From Demequina phytophila (GTDB lineage: Bacteria > Actinomycetota > Actinomycetes > Actinomycetales > Demequinaceae), in assembly GCF_000971135.1 (NCBI RefSeq), contig NZ_BBLW01000003.1, positions 186,001 through 250,000 on the forward strand: a stretch of 64,000 bases of DNA, given 5' to 3'. Below the pieces are notes generated by a model. The model saw nothing but the letters and a program-made list of their open reading frames with translations, had not been told where the DNA came from and searched no databases. Shown here piece by piece: positions 14,999 to 21,772 of the stretch (positions are counted from its first letter, which is position 1; the number at the start of each line of letters is the position of its first letter). The translations under genes were made by a program, and so were the position numbers.

Positions 14999-15030
14999 AG
15001 CGTAGACATTCCAGTGGAGGGGAGGGTCAA
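14999..15030 (-). promoter_or_regulatory. MerR/CueR-type metal-responsive promoter of copZ-like gene
   Basis: Minus strand TTGACC (15030-15025), a 20-bp spacer, TACGCT (15004-14999). The overlong 19-20-bp spacer containing an imperfect dyad (CCTCCCC...CACTGGAATG) is the hallmark of promoters untwisted by MerR-family activators such as CueR. The promoter overlaps the end of benE. Confidence 0.5.
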
Positions 15031-16235
15031 CCCTTGGTCCCGGGTGTTGCCCGCGCAGGCTCGGCCGCACGCCCCTCCGCCACCTTGCTCACGTGTGGCC
15101 GCAGCAGTGCGCGCACCGCGAGCCCCGCCACCAGCGCCCAGAAGGCCGATCCGATCCCGGCGAGGGTCGCGCCGCTCGCCGCCAGCATGAACGCGACCGC
15201 GGCCGGCAGCCGGTCCCCCTCGGATACGAACGCGCCCGCGAGCGACGCGGCGAGCGTGGGCAGGAGCGCGAGGCCGGCCACCACCGCGAGGATCTCGGTG
15301 GTGCCCGCCTGCGCGAGCGCCACCAGGGTCGCGCCGGTCGCGGCGAGCACCACGTAGGAGGCGCCGGCGGCGAAGGCGGCGATCCACCGGCGCCGCGGGT
15401 CCGGGTCGGCGTCAGGGGACGCGGGGAGCGCGGCGGTGATCGCGGCCAGGTTGATCGCGTGCCCGCCCGCGGCCGCCCCCAGCGCGGTGCCCGCCCCGGT
15501 GATCAGCATCGTCCCGCGCCAGGGGACCCGGTAGCCGGCGCTCGCGAGCACCGCGACTCCCGGCACGTTCTGCGACGCCATGGTCACCACGGTGAGCGGC
15601 AGCGCGATGCCGGCCGCCGCGGCCCACGTGAACGAGGGTGAGGCGATGGTCAGGGACGGCGCGGTGATCGCCGCGACCGCGTCACCGCCCGCCTGCAGCA
15701 CGATCACGACGAGCCCGGCGGCGAAGGCGACGGGCGTCGCCCACCGCGGGGCGTACCGCTGGAGGATCAGCCACAGGGCCACCACGGGTGCCACCCAGGC
15801 CGGCGACGCCGCGAGCCCCGTCACGGGCGCGAGGCACAGCGGCACGAGGACCCCGCCGAGCATGCCCTGCGCGAGAGGCGCGGGGATCGAGGCGACCAGC
15901 CGGCCCAGGCGCGGCCACATGCCGACGGCCGCGATGAGCACTCCCGTGAGCAGGAATGCGCCGACGGCCGCGGGCCACCCGAGCGACGCCTGGGTCGCGA
16001 GCAGCGCCGCCCCGGGAGTCGACCACGCGAGCGTGATCGGGAGGCGGTGGCGCCTGGAGAGCACCATGGTGCCCACGCCGACGGTGAGGCACAGGGCGAG
16101 CAGGCCGGACGATGCCTGGGCCGGGTTCGCGCCGGCGGCCGTCAGCCCCGCGATGAGCACCGCCACGGAGCTGGTGAACCCCACGAGGGCGGTGGTCACG
16201 CCCACCGACACGGGCCTCGCCCACGACTGTTCCAT
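15027..16235 (-). CDS. benE: BenE-family benzoate/aromatic-acid transporter
   Basis: Integral membrane protein importing benzoate or a related acid. 402 residues with about eleven to twelve hydrophobic segments. Family blocks are ALVGFTSSVAVLIAGLTAAGA at the N-terminus, LAWSTPGAALLAT, and TMASQNVPGVAVLASAGYRVPW. Divergent from an XRE-cupin regulator, and the ATG lies inside a 16-bp inverted repeat shared with that gene. TACCGT stands 7 nt before the ATG with TTCCAT 17 bp further, giving a leaderless promoter within the operator. No benzoate catabolic gene is present, so the substrate is assigned by family only. Confidence 0.9.
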   Translation of the reverse strand: MEQSWARPVSVGVTTALVGFTSSVAVLIAGLTAAGANPAQASSGLLALCLTVGVGTMVLSRRHRLPITLAWSTPGAALLATQASLGWPAAVGAFLLTGVLIAAVGMWPRLGRLVASIPAPLAQGMLGGVLVPLCLAPVTGLAASPAWVAPVVALWLILQRYAPRWATPVAFAAGLVVIVLQAGGDAVAAITAPSLTIASPSFTWAAAAGIALPLTVVTMASQNVPGVAVLASAGYRVPWRGTMLITGAGTALGAAAGGHAINLAAITAALPASPDADPDPRRRWIAAFAAGASYVVLAATGATLVALAQAGTTEILAVVAGLALLPTLAASLAGAFVSEGDRLPAAVAFMLAASGATLAGIGSAFWALVAGLAVRALLRPHVSKVAEGRAAEPARATPGTKG

Positions 16236-16272
16236 GAACAGAACGGTAGCACCGGTGTTCTGTTCATGGAAC
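16229..16272. promoter_or_regulatory. Perfect 16-bp inverted repeat: shared operator of benE and XRE regulator
   Basis: GTTCCATGAACAGAAC (16229-16244) and GTTCTGTTCATGGAAC (16257-16272) are perfect reverse complements separated by 12 nt. Each arm itself holds a TGTTC-N3-GAAC dyad, so there are two regulator sites. The benE start codon lies in one arm and the first possible XRE start codon in the other; occupancy would block both leaderless starts. Confidence 0.8.
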
Positions 16273-16820
16273 GGATGCGTATGCTCGGGGGCGTGACCAC
16301 GGAGGAGTTCGCGCAGATCATCGGCGCGCGGGTGCGTGCCGCGCGGTCCGCACGCGGCCTGAGCCTCGGCGCGCTCGCCCGCGCCTCCGGCGTGGGCAAG
16401 GGGTCGCTCTCCGAGATCGAGCACGGGTCGCGCAATCCCAACCTGTCGACGCTCTACGCGCTCGCGGGCGCGCTCGACATCCCGCTCGCGGCGCTGCTCG
16501 CGGAGACGGCGGGCGCGGAAGCGGCGGCGGACGGGATCATCGCCCGCCTGCTGGACGTCGAACGGGGCGACGACGGCGTGGTCGAGGTCTACCGGCTCGA
16601 GCTCGCCGGCGGCGTCGAGCACCGGTCGGGCGCGCACGGCGACGGCGTGGTCGAGCGGCTGCTGGTGCTGCGCGGGACGGTGACCGCGGGGCGGGTGGGC
16701 GCGGCGACCACGGCGGGCGCGGGCGGGCTCCTCACCTGGGTGAGCGATGCCGAGCACTCCTACCTCGCGGCGGAGCCGGGCGCGACCGCGCTGCTCACCG
16801 TGACAACGCCGCGACGCTGA
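16266..16820 (+). CDS. XRE-family regulator with C-terminal cupin sensor domain
   Basis: Helix-turn-helix repressor/activator of the SutR/XRE-cupin type. 184 residues from ATG 16266; ATG 16281 and GTG 16293 are in frame and would put the operator wholly upstream, and no strong ribosome site decides between them. HTH at about residues 17-75 (RVRAARSARGLSLGALARASGVGKGSL, IEHGSRNPNLSTLYALAGAL). Cupin-like beta segment at about 115-180 (GDGVVERLLVLRGTVTAGRV, LLTWVSDAEHSYLAAEPGATALL), a probable ligand pocket. Divergent from benE with a shared palindrome, so it very likely controls benE and itself. Confidence 0.88.
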   Translation: MERMRMLGGVTTEEFAQIIGARVRAARSARGLSLGALARASGVGKGSLSEIEHGSRNPNLSTLYALAGALDIPLAALLAETAGAEAAADGIIARLLDVERGDDGVVEVYRLELAGGVEHRSGAHGDGVVERLLVLRGTVTAGRVGAATTAGAGGLLTWVSDAEHSYLAAEPGATALLTVTTPRR

Positions 16821-16854
16821 CCATGCCGCGACGCTGAGCGCGGGGAGGGCCGGA

Positions 16855-16898
16855 GACGCGAAGCGGGGCCCGCCTGTGGGCGGGCCCCGCTTCGCGTC
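16855..16898. terminator. Perfect 20-bp bidirectional hairpin terminator
   Basis: A 20-bp perfect stem (arms 16855-16874 and 16879-16898) with a 4-nt TGTG loop, placed between the convergent XRE gene and the apolipoprotein-like gene. It can terminate both. Confidence 0.85.
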
Positions 16899-16904
16899 CG
16901 GGCG

Positions 16905-17798
16905 CTACTTGTCCTCGGGCTTGATCTCCTCGACCGCGTCGTCCCACACGTCCTCGGCGCCGTCGATGGTGGAGACGACCTCCTCGGTGGCACGGGCGCG
17001 GGCCTCGTCGGCGGCCTCCTTGACCTTCTTCGCCTCGCTGATCGCGGTGTCCTTGACCTTGGTGAAGGCGGGTCCGGCGACGTCGGCGACCTTCTTGGCC
17101 TCCGTCACGGCGGTCTCGCGGATCTGCTCGGCGGCGGGGCCGGCGGCCTCGCGCACCTTCTCGTAGGTGGGTCCGGCCTTGTCGTTGATGACCTCGGCGG
17201 CTGCGGTGGCGGCTGCCGTGGCGGCGTCCGCGGCCTTGCGCGCCGCGTCCGCGGCGGCGTCGACGGCCTTGTTCACGCCACGACGAAGGTTGTCCTTGAA
17301 GTCGTCCTCGGACGCGAACTCCCACTCCTCGTCCTCGCCGGCCCACGGGTCGCGGCCCCGGTCGCGTCGCGCCCACACCACCACCGCGGCACCGGCCGCG
17401 GCCGCGAGGGCGAGCGGCACCAGGACCTTGCCCCAGGAGCCCCGCGACTTCTCGTCCTCGGTGCGTGCGGCATCGTCCACCGCGGCGAGCACGGCGGGGA
17501 TCGCGGCGCCCACGATCGCGGCGTGCGCGACGTCGACCCACTGCTCGGCGGTGTCGCCGGCCTTGTGCACGTAGGGGGAGGCCTTCTTCGCACCCTTGTG
17601 ATAGGCCTCCTTGGCACGCGGAGCGGCCCACTCCTTCGCGTGCTCGTACTGAGGCTCGGCCCACTCCTTCGCGCGCTTGGCGGCCTTCCGGGCGGCGATG
17701 GACGCCTCGCGTGCAGCCTCACGCGCCTGCTGTGCCGCGTCTGCCGCCTGATCGCGCGCCTTGTCGGCGTCGAAGCCCTGGAAAGAAACCTTGCTCAT
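16905..17798 (-). CDS. Ala/Lys-rich coiled-coil membrane protein (apolipoprotein-like)
   Basis: Function unknown. 297 residues from ATG 17798, chosen for the GGAGGAG site just upstream; the frame stays open further 5' but without such a signal. Composition is dominated by Ala, Lys, Glu and Asp in heptad-like repeats. Residues about 12-95 are amphipathic helix (DKARDQAADAAQQAREAAREA), one transmembrane helix lies near 145-165 (VLVPLALAAAAGAAVVVWARR), and a second long helical region fills 190-297 (DAAADAARKAADAATAAA, TEAKKV repeats). Similar proteins resemble stress, LEA or PspA-like surface scaffolds, but I do not assign one. Divergent from ppiA. Confidence 0.7.
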   Translation of the reverse strand: MSKVSFQGFDADKARDQAADAAQQAREAAREASIAARKAAKRAKEWAEPQYEHAKEWAAPRAKEAYHKGAKKASPYVHKAGDTAEQWVDVAHAAIVGAAIPAVLAAVDDAARTEDEKSRGSWGKVLVPLALAAAAGAAVVVWARRDRGRDPWAGEDEEWEFASEDDFKDNLRRGVNKAVDAAADAARKAADAATAAATAAAEVINDKAGPTYEKVREAAGPAAEQIRETAVTEAKKVADVAGPAFTKVKDTAISEAKKVKEAADEARARATEEVVSTIDGAEDVWDDAVEEIKPEDK

Positions 17799-17925
17799 GC
17801 TGCGCTCCTCCTGGTTCGTGGGGACTTGGCCCTCGTACATCGGCAACGCGCCCATGCCCGAGTCCGTTCCGTCCATCGTGCCACTTGCGGCGCGCGGTGG
17901 CGAGGGCCATGGAACAATGGCGACC

Positions 17926-18465
17926 ATGATCGCAACCCTTCAGACCACCGCCGGGGACATCCGCATCGAGCTGTTCCCGAACCACGCTCCCGTCACCGTC
18001 AAGAACTTCGTGGGCCTCGCCACCGGCGAGAAGGAGTGGAAGAACCCCGCGACCGGCGAGAAGAGCAACGACCCGTTCTACGACGGCCTCGTGTTCCACC
18101 GCGTCATCTCCGGCTTCATGATCCAGGGCGGCTGCCCGCTCGGCACCGGCACCGGCGGCCCCGGCTACAACTTCGACGACGAGATCCACCCGGAGCTCCA
18201 GTTCAACGAGCCCTACCTGCTCGCGATGGCGAACGCCGGCCAGCGCCTCAACCCCATCACCGGCCGTCCGGGCGGCACCAACGGCTCGCAGTTCTTCATC
18301 ACCGTGGACAAGCCGAGCTGGCTCAACGGCAAGCACACCATCTTCGGCAAGGTCGCCGACGACGAGTCGCGCGCGGTGGTCGACGCCATCGCCGCCGCTC
18401 CCACCGATGGCCGTGACCGTCCCCTCGAGGACGTCATGATCACCGGCGTCTCGATCTCCGAGTAA
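17926..18465 (+). CDS. ppiA: Cyclophilin-type peptidyl-prolyl cis-trans isomerase
   Basis: Cytosolic protein-folding isomerase; no signal peptide. About 179 residues, the usual length. Cyclophilin signature FYDGLVFHRVISGFMIQGG (catalytic Arg in FHR), GGTNGSQFFITV and LNGKHTIFGKV are all intact. I chose ATG 17926 because AACAAT lies 7 nt upstream in the leaderless geometry used by other genes here; ATG 17917, three codons earlier, is possible. Part of the conserved actinobacterial origin-proximal series ppiA - rhomboid - crgA - pabA - pknB. Confidence 0.95.
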   Translation: MIATLQTTAGDIRIELFPNHAPVTVKNFVGLATGEKEWKNPATGEKSNDPFYDGLVFHRVISGFMIQGGCPLGTGTGGPGYNFDDEIHPELQFNEPYLLAMANAGQRLNPITGRPGGTNGSQFFITVDKPSWLNGKHTIFGKVADDESRAVVDAIAAAPTDGRDRPLEDVMITGVSISE

Positions 18466-18471
18466 CACCGC

Positions 18472-19257
18472 ATGACCCAGGATCCGGGTGCCGCTGCGCC
18501 CACGTGCCCGCGGCACCCGGACCGGGTGTCCTACGTCCGCTGCCAGCGCTGCGGACGTCCCGCCTGCCCCGAGTGCCAGCGCCCGGCCGCGGTGGGCATC
18601 CAGTGCGTCGACTGCGTGCGCGAGGCGAAGGCCACCGCGCGACCCATGGTCAACCGCCTGGGATTCGTCAGCGCGATGGGCACGCCCGTCGTCACCTACA
18701 CGCTCGTGGGCCTCAACGTGCTCGCGTACCTGTACGGCACCTTCGTCATGGGCGCGCAGGCGTGGCAGGACGCGTGGGGCCTGTGGACCGGCGTGGGCCC
18801 GGTCGAGGCGGCCATGTACTCGAACGTCGGCACCGAGTGGTACCGCTGGGTGACCTCCGGGTTCGTGCACTTCAACCTGCTGCACATCGCGATGAACATG
18901 CTGGTGCTGGTCCAGTTCGGCACGCAGCTCGAACCCATCCTGGGGCGCCTGCGCTTCCTGGGCCTCTACATGGCCTCGCTCCTGGGAGGCTCGCTCGCCG
19001 CGGTGCTCATCTCCCCCGAGATCGCCCTTCACGGCGGCGCGTCCGGCGCGATCTTCGGCCTCATCACCGCGTACGCGGTGGTGCTCGCGAAGCTCAAACT
19101 CGACTACCGGTCGCTGCTCACCACCGCCGGCATCTGGCTGGCGATCGGCTTCCTGCCGGGCATGAACATCTCGTGGCAGGGCCACCTGGGCGGCGCCGTC
19201 GTCGGCGCGCTCACCATGCTCGCCATGCTGCGCTGGGTGGACCGCAAGCCCGTCTAG
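18472..19257 (+). CDS. Rhomboid family intramembrane serine protease with B-box-like zinc finger
   Basis: Membrane protease cleaving transmembrane substrates. 261 residues: an N-terminal Cys/His-rich zinc-binding module (CPRHPDRVSYVRCQRCGRPACPEC, then GIQCVDC; residues about 12-48), then six transmembrane helices. Rhomboid motifs include the WYRWVTSGFVHFNLLHIAMNM block, the nucleophile GASGAIFG (S191) and GHLGGAVVG (H238), so the catalytic dyad is complete. It starts 6 bp after ppiA and is probably co-transcribed. Substrates unknown; the position beside cell-division genes is conserved. Confidence 0.95.
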   Translation: MTQDPGAAAPTCPRHPDRVSYVRCQRCGRPACPECQRPAAVGIQCVDCVREAKATARPMVNRLGFVSAMGTPVVTYTLVGLNVLAYLYGTFVMGAQAWQDAWGLWTGVGPVEAAMYSNVGTEWYRWVTSGFVHFNLLHIAMNMLVLVQFGTQLEPILGRLRFLGLYMASLLGGSLAAVLISPEIALHGGASGAIFGLITAYAVVLAKLKLDYRSLLTTAGIWLAIGFLPGMNISWQGHLGGAVVGALTMLAMLRWVDRKPV

Positions 19258-19467
19258 CGAGCGCGCACCGTCCCGACTCACGGCCTCACCGCGTCATCGC
19301 GGTGGGGCCGTCCGCGTCCGGGGCTGGCGACCGGGGGACGATGCCCGGGTCGGGTCGCGCGACCGCGGTCACCCGTCGTCGGGGGTCTCCCGCGGGTCCC
19401 CCGGCCGGGACCGCTCACCCGGCCGCGGCATCGTCCACGGAGGTCCACCCACAGGGGTCTGCCCGTT
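19258..19467. other. Intergenic DNA after rhomboid
   Basis: No gene seen. It holds an exact GGGACGATGC at 19335-19344, an inverted core GCATCGTCC at 19428-19436, and a possible terminator arm pair CTCACCGCG-tcat-CGCGGTGGG about 19285-19308 after the rhomboid gene. Confidence 0.5.
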
Positions 19468-19635
19468 TTCTCCACAGACCGGATCTGTGGACAAGTACGG
19501 CGCGATCCCGCGATTTCCCCACAGTCATCCACAGGTGTGAATGACATCCGTGTAGTTATCCCCACCGTTGTGCACAGTTCGGGGATAACTACACCGGTGT
19601 GGTTTCTCCACCGCTGTGGACGGCCGTGGGGATAA
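19468..19635. other. Cluster of DnaA-box-like 9-mers (possible oriC-type or DnaA-titration site)
   Basis: One perfect actinobacterial DnaA box, TTGTCCACA, lies on the minus strand at 19486-19494. Near matches with one difference are TTCTCCACA 19468, TCATCCACA 19525, TTATCCCCA 19556, TTGTGCACA 19568 and TTATCCCCA (minus) 19627-19635. Weaker ones are at 19515, 19580, 19604 and 19615. A perfect 14-bp inverted repeat GTGTAGTTATCCCC (19550-19563) / GGGGATAACTACAC (19581-19594) encloses TTGTGCACA. In Actinobacteria oriC is normally between dnaA and dnaN, neither of which is here, so an auxiliary DnaA-binding locus is as likely as the origin. Confidence 0.6.
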
Positions 19636-19650
19636 CTACAGCAGTGTGAT

Positions 19651-19908
19651 TCAGCGCCAGCGGGTGAGGAGGACCATGCCCCCCGCCATCAGCACGAAGC
19701 CGACGCCGAGGTTCCAGTCGCCGATCCCCGGGATCGGGTAGTTCGCCTTGGTCACGTAGTAGACGACGATCCAGGTGGGCCCCAGGATCAGCAGGGTGAG
19801 CGCCGTGGGCAGGAGCCACTTGGGGTTGTCGCTCTGAGCCTTGCCCAGGTTGCGGGGGGCCTTGTAGACCTGCTGGCCGTTGGTGTCGCGCTTCTTCGAG
19901 AGTGCCAC
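19651..19908 (-). CDS. crgA: Cell division protein CrgA
   Basis: Small membrane protein that coordinates septation and peptidoglycan synthesis in Actinobacteria. 85 residues: basic cytosolic N-terminus (ALSKKRDTNGQQVYKAPRN), two transmembrane helices (about 32-52, WLLPTALTLLILGPTWIVVYYVT; and 66-82, LGVGFVLMAGGMVLLTR) joined by the family linker NYPIPGIGDWN. Start is GTG 19908, with GGAG 6 nt upstream. A TACCCT hexamer at 19963-19958 may be its -10. Divergent from the sortase gene. Confidence 0.94.
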   Translation of the reverse strand: MALSKKRDTNGQQVYKAPRNLGKAQSDNPKWLLPTALTLLILGPTWIVVYYVTKANYPIPGIGDWNLGVGFVLMAGGMVLLTRWR

Positions 19909-20026
19909 TGTCTGCTCCGTGCATCCTTCGCCCGCGCACGCGCGCGGGGTGTGCGCCCAGGGTACCGAGTGGGGGTGCTCGAGCGGGATTCCCGCTGGTG
20001 CGGGGCTCCCGTAGGCTGGTCGCATC

Positions 20027-20827
20027 ATGCAGGCTCCCGCGCAGGTCCCCACCGAGCCGGGCGCCCCCGCGCCCCGGCGTGCGGGGTTCGGCAACCGGCT
20101 GGTGTCGCTGGTGGGCGAGCTGCTCATCATCGCGGGCGCCGTGATCGGGCTGTACGTGGTGTGGCAGCTGTTCTACACGGACGTGATCGCCGGCAAGGAG
20201 CAGGAGCACGTGCTCGAGACGCTCGACTGGGCGTACACGGAGCCCGTCACCGCCGCCTCCACCGCGGACGAGGGCCCCGAGGTCATCCCGGTGGGTGCCC
20301 ACATGCCGCCCGAGACCGCGCCCGTCATGGAGGAGCCGGACTTCACGACCACGTTCGCGACCTTCTATGTACCGCGCTGGGGAACGGACTACGTCAAGCC
20401 GATCTCCGAGGGCGTGACCCGCACCGAGGTGCTCGACGTGCTCGGGATCGGCCACTACCCGGGCACCGGGATGCCGGGCGCGCTGGGCAACTTCGCGATC
20501 TCCGCGCACCGCACCACGTACGCGAAGCCCTTCAACCGCATCGCGGAGCTTGAGCGGGGCGACGCGCTGGTGGTGCAGACGGAGGGGGCCTGGTACGTCT
20601 ACCGCGTGACCGACGACCTCATCGTCTACCCGAACCAGGTCGAGGTGATCGCGCCCAAGCCCGGCGACCTCGACGCCGCGCCGGACGGCCGCTACATCAC
20701 GCTCACCACCTGCCACCCGATGTACTCCGCCGCCGAGCGCTACGTGGTGCACGGCGAGCTCGAGTACTGGGCGCCCACCGGCATCGGCGTGCCGGCCGAG
20801 ATCCTCGAGGAGATCCCGCAGCCATGA
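20027..20827 (+). CDS. Class E sortase
   Basis: Membrane-anchored transpeptidase attaching proteins (LAXTG-type signals) to peptidoglycan or assembling pili. 266 residues: Pro-rich cytosolic N-terminus, one transmembrane helix about residues 28-48, then the sortase domain. The catalytic triad is complete: H161 in SAHRTTY, C229 in TTCHPMYS and R238 in AAERY. TAGGCT 9 nt before the ATG gives an almost leaderless start. The gene overlaps the next one by 4 bp (ATGA). The position between crgA and pabA is conserved in Micrococcales. Confidence 0.93.
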   Translation: MQAPAQVPTEPGAPAPRRAGFGNRLVSLVGELLIIAGAVIGLYVVWQLFYTDVIAGKEQEHVLETLDWAYTEPVTAASTADEGPEVIPVGAHMPPETAPVMEEPDFTTTFATFYVPRWGTDYVKPISEGVTRTEVLDVLGIGHYPGTGMPGALGNFAISAHRTTYAKPFNRIAELERGDALVVQTEGAWYVYRVTDDLIVYPNQVEVIAPKPGDLDAAPDGRYITLTTCHPMYSAAERYVVHGELEYWAPTGIGVPAEILEEIPQP

Positions 20828-20991
20828 TCTTCCCGTTCGTCTGGCGCGTGCTGCCCGGCCCCGCGTGGGTCAAGGTGGTGCTGCTCGTGCTGCTGCTCGC
20901 CGCCGTGGTGGCGGTGCTCTTCCAGTGGGTGTACCCGTGGTTCTCGGTCACCTTCGACATCCAGGACCAGAATGTGGAGGCCGTGCCATGA
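20824..20991 (+). CDS. Small single-pass membrane protein between sortase and pabA
   Basis: 55 residues beginning MIFPFVWRVLPGPAWVK, with one hydrophobic helix (VVLLVLLLAAVVAVLFQWVYPWF) and an acidic tail. It overlaps the sortase stop (ATGA) and the pabA start (ATGA), so all three are translationally coupled. A comparable small membrane protein occupies this slot in many Actinobacteria. Function unknown. Confidence 0.82.
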   Translation: MIFPFVWRVLPGPAWVKVVLLVLLLAAVVAVLFQWVYPWFSVTFDIQDQNVEAVP

Positions 20992-21614
20992 CCCGGATCC
21001 TCGTCGTCGACAACTACGACTCGTTCGTCTACACGATCGTCGGATACCTGCGGCAGATGGGTGCCGAGACCGTGGTGGTGAGGAACGATGCCGTGACCAC
21101 GGCGGGCGACGTGGCGGGCTACGACGGCGTCCTCATCTCGCCCGGACCGGGCACGCCGGCCGAGGCAGGCTCCTCGATGGACGTGATCCGCCAGTGCGCC
21201 GACGCAGGGGTGCCCATGCTGGGCATCTGCCTCGGGCATCAGGCGCTCGCGGAGGTCTACGGCGGCGTGGTGTCGCACGCGCCCGAGCTCATGCACGGCA
21301 AGACCTCGGCGGTGACGCACTCCGGCGAGTCGGTGCTGGACGGACTGCCGTCTCCGTTCACCGCGACGCGCTACCACTCGCTCGCGGTGGAGAACCCCAC
21401 GGTGCCCGACGAGCTCGAGGTGACCGCCTCGACCGCGAACGGCATCATCATGGGGCTCAAGCACCGGGCGCTGCCGCTCCACGGCGTGCAGTTCCACCCC
21501 GAGTCCGTGCTGACGGAGGGCGGCCACCGCCTGCTCGCCAACTGGCTCGAGGTGTGCGGCATGCCCGACCCCGAGGGGCGGGCGGCGGGGCTGAGCCCGC
21601 TCGTGCGGAGGTAG
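20988..21614 (+). CDS. pabA: Aminodeoxychorismate/anthranilate synthase component II (glutamine amidotransferase)
   Basis: Supplies ammonia from glutamine to chorismate-using synthases for folate (PabB) or tryptophan (TrpE). 208 residues of class I GATase: VVDNYDSFVYTIVGYL start, oxyanion strand ISPGPGTP, nucleophile C81 in GICLGHQ, and H170/E172 in QFHPES. The gene sits in the conserved crgA-pabA-pknB neighbourhood where it is usually named pabA/trpG. PabA versus TrpG cannot be separated from this sequence alone. Confidence 0.93.
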   Translation: MTRILVVDNYDSFVYTIVGYLRQMGAETVVVRNDAVTTAGDVAGYDGVLISPGPGTPAEAGSSMDVIRQCADAGVPMLGICLGHQALAEVYGGVVSHAPELMHGKTSAVTHSGESVLDGLPSPFTATRYHSLAVENPTVPDELEVTASTANGIIMGLKHRALPLHGVQFHPESVLTEGGHRLLANWLEVCGMPDPEGRAAGLSPLVRR

Positions 21615-21660
21615 TGGGAGCGCTCGCTCCGCCTGCTCTACCCCTGCTGCGCGGTTCGAC

Positions 21661-21731
21661 CCGGTCCTGCATGCAGGATCACCGGTTCAACAATCCTGCA
21701 TGCGGGCCGTGCCGACCCGTATGCAGGACCG
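21661..21731. repeat. TGCATGC palindromic repeat between convergent pabA and MFS genes
   Basis: A 14-bp perfect palindrome TCCTGCATGCAGGA (21665-21678), then TCCTGCATGCGGG (about 21694-21706), then CGACCCGTATGCAGGACCG (21713-21731). The last 19-mer is found exactly again at 47904-47922, also between convergent genes. It may be a bidirectional terminator or REP-like element. Confidence 0.75.
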
Positions 21732-21772
21732 AGTCGAGGCTCATCCTGCGGAGCGCGAGCGAGGGTCCGCGC

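Noticed and set aside
14657-15387. Longer frames continuing upstream of the copper chaperone
   Set aside because: They run antiparallel through the promoter and into benE; the HMA domain starts at about 14975 and a promoter lies between.
19468-19635. Calling this region oriC outright
   Set aside because: Only one perfect DnaA box, no AT-rich unwinding region, and dnaA/dnaN are not adjacent; kept as a DnaA-box cluster.
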